From an uncultured Saprospiraceae bacterium (GTDB taxonomy: Bacteria > Bacteroidota > Bacteroidia > Chitinophagales > Saprospiraceae), in NCBI GenBank assembly GCA_938002705.1, contig CALLAG010000180.1, forward strand, positions 1 through 7,284: DNA of 7,284 nt, read 5' to 3'. The position numbers were made by a program, and so were the translations under genes. A model generated the notes under the pieces. The model saw only the letters and a list, made by a program, of their open reading frames with translations. It had not been told where the DNA came from and made no database searches. Numbering within the stretch: the stretch's first letter is position 1; each line of letters starts with the position of its first letter. This document shows, piece by piece, positions 4,549-7,284 of the stretch.

Positions 4549-5550
4549 ATGACATCTCATCTTAGGAATATGGTAGAAGGACTGCTTAGGGAAGACCCGA
4601 AGTACACATTCTGTGATGTATCTATAGCTGTATACGAATATCAATCAGAGCATAACGTTACATATAAGCGCTACCTGGAACTTATGGGATATAATAATAA
4701 GAAGTACTTCAGTGTTGAAGATATACCTTTGATGCCCATCAGTTTCTTCAAGCATTACGAGATAACATCTGAAAAGTGGGAGGCAGAAGCAATATTTAAA
4801 AGTAGTGGCACTACAGGTATGCAAAGAAGTCAGCATCTCGTGAGAGATAAAAGTTGGTATAACTATGTCAGTAAAGAGATATTTGCCTCATTCTATCCTC
4901 AGGATTATGATATGCTTGCTCTCTTGCCTTCGTACCTTGAGAACGGAGATTCTTCATTAGTGCATATGGTTAAGCATCTTACAGGAGATCAAGACCCTAA
5001 TCGTTTTCATCTTTATGATTTCGAAAAATTATATTCCCAGATATTAGAGAAGCTTTCGACTGATACCGATAAGGATGTTCTTTTATGGGGAGTAACTTTT
5101 GCACTTTTGGATTTTGTAGAAAAGTACAAGATCAATGATTCTCGTCTCAAAGTAATATTTACGGGAGGGATGAAAAGTAGAGGTGTAGAATTAGATTATG
5201 ATAGCGTCATAGAAAAGCTAAAAGTCGGATTTCCAACATCTGATATCGCTGCCGAATATGGTATGACAGAGTTGTTCTCTCAAGCGTATACATCTACTGA
5301 CTCACTCTATACACCCGCTAAGACAATGAAGGTCATGACCAAAGATTTTAATGACCTAACATGCTCCACAAAAGATGGAAAATCAGGTCAGATAGGTATT
5401 GTTGACTTAGCTAATCTTCATACCATTTCCTTTATACAAACTGATGACATTGGCCGTTGCTATGACAATGGTCAATTTGAGTTAATGGGAAGAGTCAGCA
5501 ACAGTGACCTGAGAGGTTGTAATATGCTATATGAAACCTTTACACCCTAA
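4549..5550 (+). CDS. LuxE-like acyl-protein synthetase / adenylating enzyme
   Basis: Member of the LuxE branch of the adenylate-forming (ANL) superfamily, which activates a carboxylate with ATP and may pass it to a cysteine or another acceptor. Counting from ATG 4549 (333 residues): the P-loop-like SSGTTG at 85-90, LLPSYLENGDSSLVHM at about 126-141, TGGMKSRG (206-213), the adenine-site EYGMTE (237-242), the ATP-ribose TDD (298-300) and the hinge GRVSNSDLRGC (315-325). The large C-terminal ANL lid domain is absent, as usual in LuxE. ATG 4549 is preferred to TTG 4543; ATG 4570 is another option. No luciferase, LuxC or LuxD gene is present, so bioluminescence is not implied and the substrate is unknown. 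The last residues, ETFTP, and the stop codon fall in the degenerate repeat that starts at 5537. Confidence 0.88.
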   Translation: MTSHLRNMVEGLLREDPKYTFCDVSIAVYEYQSEHNVTYKRYLELMGYNNKKYFSVEDIPLMPISFFKHYEITSEKWEAEAIFKSSGTTGMQRSQHLVRDKSWYNYVSKEIFASFYPQDYDMLALLPSYLENGDSSLVHMVKHLTGDQDPNRFHLYDFEKLYSQILEKLSTDTDKDVLLWGVTFALLDFVEKYKINDSRLKVIFTGGMKSRGVELDYDSVIEKLKVGFPTSDIAAEYGMTELFSQAYTSTDSLYTPAKTMKVMTKDFNDLTCSTKDGKSGQIGIVDLANLHTISFIQTDDIGRCYDNGQFELMGRVSNSDLRGCNMLYETFTP

Positions 5551-5672
5551 AACCCTTACCCCCTTAAGCCTTTACACCCTTACTCCTTTACACCTTTATA
5601 CCCTTAAACCTTTACCCCTTTACTCCCTTATTCCTATATTCCTTTACCCCCTCACTCCTTTTAACCTTTACA
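5537..5672. repeat. Degenerate C/T-rich tandem array at convergent gene ends
   Basis: About 17 imperfect units of 7-9 bp, of the type CCTTTAC, ACCCTTA and CTCCTTTA, fill 136 bp. The plus strand has a single G (5568) in the whole stretch, so the minus strand is a run of G clusters separated by TAA or GTAAA. The array contains the last five codons of the LuxE-like gene, the 61-bp gap and about the last 20 codons of the aldolase gene. The bias ends abruptly at both edges. The minus strand could form G-quadruplex-like structures (GGG and GGGGG runs around 5550-5580). I recall similar arrays between genes in other Bacteroidota, but cannot name a catalogued family. Confidence 0.85.
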
Positions 5673-6673
5673 ATATCCAAGGCCACATCGACAATCATAT
5701 CTTCTTGACCACCGACCATCTTACGGCGTCCGAGTTCTTCCAATATCTCTCTTGTATCCAATCCATATTTCTGACCTGCTCGCTCTGCATGTAATAGGAA
5801 GCTTGAGTACACTCCAGCATAACCCAATGATAATGTCTCTCGATCTACTCTTACTGGTCTTAACTGTAAGGGACGGATTATATCATCAGCGGCATCCATT
5901 AGTTTGTGGACATCCGAGTTATGTGTGACCGCCATCTTATTGAGCACTGCGATTAATACTTCGAGAGGGGCATTTCCTGCACCGGCTCCCATACCTGCAA
6001 GTGAGGCATCAAGCCTGTTAGCTCCATGCTGAAGTGCCACGACAGTATTCGCTACTCCGAGAGATAGGTTGTGATGGCAATGTATGCCTATTTCGGTTTC
6101 TGGTTTTAGAACATCTTTGAATGCTTTGATCCTATCTATGACGCCATCCATAAGTAATGCTCCAGCTGAGTCTGTAACATAGACACAATCGGCACCAGCA
6201 TCTTCCATAATCTTAGCTTGCTCTGCTAGGCCTTTAGCATCATTCATATGAGCCATCATGAGGAAGCCACCTACATCCATCCCTAATTTCTTGGCGGCTT
6301 CTATATGCTGTGGTGATATATCTGCTTCAGTACAGTGAGTCGCTATTCTTACTGATTCTACACCAAGGCTGTGAGCTCTTTTGAGATCTTCTATCGTCGC
6401 AATGCCTGGTATAAGTAGTGTCGTCAACTTGGCGTTATCTACTACTGATCTTACAGCTTCTATCCATGCCCAGTCAGTCTGCGATCCAAAACCATAATTA
6501 AAACTTCCTCCTGCAAGACCATCACCGTGTGATATCTCTATCGCATCTACACCTGCCTGATCTAAAGCTTGAGCTATTTTCTTTACATCATCAATCTTGT
6601 ATTGGTGACTGATAGCGTGCATGCCATCTCTCAAGGTGACATCTTGTATGTATATCGCTTTGTTCGTGTCCAT
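5612..6673 (-). CDS. mhpE: 4-hydroxy-2-oxovalerate aldolase with a repeat-derived C-terminus
   Basis: A divalent-metal-dependent class II aldolase that cleaves 4-hydroxy-2-oxovalerate to pyruvate and acetaldehyde, the penultimate step of aromatic meta-cleavage pathways. It is an HMGL-like TIM barrel. DVTLRDGMHA (11-20) holds the catalytic Arg15, metal ligand Asp16 and base His19. GIHCHHNLSLG (196-206) gives metal ligands His198 and His200. LDASLAGMGAGAGNAP follows, and LSLGYAGVYSSF carries Tyr289, matching the active-site tyrosine of BphI. The C-terminal helices (about 295-335) form the communication domain that binds the dehydrogenase. Homologues normally end soon after GGQEDMIVDVALDI; here a tail of about 18 residues (KVKRSEGVKEYRNKGVKG) is encoded by the degenerate repeat, which also supplies the stop. 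ATG 6673 lies 2 nt after the dehydrogenase stop, so the two are co-transcribed. Confidence 0.95.
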   Translation of the reverse strand: MDTNKAIYIQDVTLRDGMHAISHQYKIDDVKKIAQALDQAGVDAIEISHGDGLAGGSFNYGFGSQTDWAWIEAVRSVVDNAKLTTLLIPGIATIEDLKRAHSLGVESVRIATHCTEADISPQHIEAAKKLGMDVGGFLMMAHMNDAKGLAEQAKIMEDAGADCVYVTDSAGALLMDGVIDRIKAFKDVLKPETEIGIHCHHNLSLGVANTVVALQHGANRLDASLAGMGAGAGNAPLEVLIAVLNKMAVTHNSDVHKLMDAADDIIRPLQLRPVRVDRETLSLGYAGVYSSFLLHAERAGQKYGLDTREILEELGRRKMVGGQEDMIVDVALDIVKVKRSEGVKEYRNKGVKG

Positions 6674-6675
6674 GA

Positions 6676-7284
6676 TTAGTTGGCTTGTTGGTTTGTGATC
6701 ATTCTTTCTGCTGTTGCTCTTGCTGCACTTGTCATGATGTCGAGATTACCTGCATACTCAGGCAAGTAGTGACCAGCCCCGACCACCTTAAGTAATACTG
6801 TTGTCTTAAGTCCATGACATGATCCAATGCCCTCTATATAGACAGGCTTATCAGCAGGTATTATATCGAATTGTACTTCCTGATGAAGCTCATATCCAGG
6901 AACATATTTCTGGACTTTACTGACCATGTCAGCTATGCTTTGCCTGACAGTGTCTTGATCAGCTACGTCTGATAATGTAAATACAGTATCTCTCATAACC
7001 AAAGGCGGTTCTGCAGGATTCAGGATGATAATGGCTTTGCCCTTGGTAGCACCTCCAACTTTTTCTATAGCATGAGAAGTTGTTTCTGTAAATTCATCAA
7101 TATTAGCACGTGTGCCAGGTCCTGCTGATTTGCTAGATATAGAAGCGACGATTTCTCCATAGTGAACTTTAGTAACTTTACTTACTGCTGCTACAATGGG
7201 TATAGTGGCCTGTCCTCCGCAGGTCACCATATTGACATTACGTATATCGATATTGTCTGAGAAGTTAACTGGTGGAACTAGAAA
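6676..7284 (-). CDS. mhpF: Acylating acetaldehyde dehydrogenase, C-terminal 202 residues
   Basis: Oxidises acetaldehyde to acetyl-CoA with NAD+ and CoA, and forms a complex with the aldolase encoded just downstream so that the toxic aldehyde is channelled between active sites. The open frame runs to the window edge (7284); the internal ATG at 7230 is not the start, because the frame reads through it from FLVPPVN into NMVTCGGQATIP, the catalytic-cysteine motif (Cys is residue 22 of the visible part). KVHYGEIVASISSKSAGPGTR, with the acyl-enzyme and dimerisation region after it, and NPAEPPLVMRDT are also highly conserved in BphJ/DmpF/MhpF. The NAD-binding N-terminal domain (about 110 residues) is outside the window. 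Gene order dehydrogenase then aldolase matches mhpF-mhpE and dmpF-dmpG. More pathway genes (hydratase, decarboxylase) are likely to lie beyond 7284. Confidence 0.96.
   Translation of the reverse strand, partial: FLVPPVNFSDNIDIRNVNMVTCGGQATIPIVAAVSKVTKVHYGEIVASISSKSAGPGTRANIDEFTETTSHAIEKVGGATKGKAIIILNPAEPPLVMRDTVFTLSDVADQDTVRQSIADMVSKVQKYVPGYELHQEVQFDIIPADKPVYIEGIGSCHGLKTTVLLKVVGAGHYLPEYAGNLDIMTSAARATAERMITNQQAN

Noticed and set aside
5537..5672. CRISPR array or telomere-like repeat
   Set aside because: Units are 7-9 bp and degenerate with no unique spacers, and the array sits inside gene ends in the middle of the window; the resemblance to TTTAGGG-type telomeres is superficial.
5531..5794. 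Plus-strand 87-codon frame rich in Leu, Pro, Thr and Tyr
   Set aside because: It is a reading of the degenerate repeat followed by the antisense of the aldolase gene; the periodic PLxLYTL pattern comes from the 7-9 bp units.
7228..7230. ATG as start of the acetaldehyde dehydrogenase
   Set aside because: The frame is open to the window edge and the upstream residues FLVPPVN and NVNM belong to the conserved catalytic region.

Overview
The window reads as chromosomal DNA of an AT-rich member of the Bacteroidota, probably a free-living flavobacterial or saprospirial type. Four things point there: exact TAnnTTTG promoter -7 elements in front of several genes, no Shine-Dalgarno sequences with A-rich stretches before starts instead, a lipoprotein of the style common in that phylum, and a G-poor/C-rich degenerate repeat between convergent genes. 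No transposon, phage, CRISPR or tRNA is visible, and most genes are ordinary metabolic or RNA-processing genes.

Layout. 1-527 (minus) is the N-terminal half of alanine dehydrogenase. 528-981 has no protein gene but is the most interesting stretch. On the ald strand it carries two tandem units, each made of an identical 19-nt sequence followed by a strong intrinsic terminator, with an imperfect dyad and a promoter-like element in front of the first unit. About 964-1674 (plus) is an RluA-type pseudouridine synthase whose true start is unclear. About 1736-1830 (plus) is the small SRP RNA, followed directly by a transaldolase (1869-2525). 2532-3401 (minus) is a uridine-phosphorylase-like enzyme, convergent with tal. 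3529-3879 (plus) is an ArsC/Spx-like thioredoxin-fold protein. 3937-4431 (minus) is a small lipoprotein of unknown role. 4549-5550 (plus) is a LuxE-like adenylating enzyme. 5537-5672 is a degenerate C/T-rich repeat array that overlaps the ends of two convergent genes. 5612-7284 (minus) is the pair acetaldehyde dehydrogenase (cut by the window edge) and 4-hydroxy-2-oxovalerate aldolase, 2 nt apart.

How the genes work together. The last two encode the classic substrate-channelling pair that ends aromatic meta-cleavage pathways: aldol cleavage to pyruvate and acetaldehyde, then CoA-acylating oxidation to acetyl-CoA. ald makes pyruvate from alanine, and transaldolase and uridine phosphorylase feed sugar phosphates, but these genes do not form one operon.

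The best candidate for something undescribed is upstream of ald. The sequence shared by the two terminator units (AGUUUUGGUUAUUAAAUUG in RNA) contains nine bases perfectly complementary to the A-rich stretch just before the ald start codon. In the unit nearer ald the match extends to 12 of 13 positions, reaching into the AUG. The loop of that unit's terminator is also complementary to an overlapping site. This suggests a pair of sibling small RNAs, or a tandem attenuating leader, that controls ald. It is an inference from base complementarity and has not been tested.
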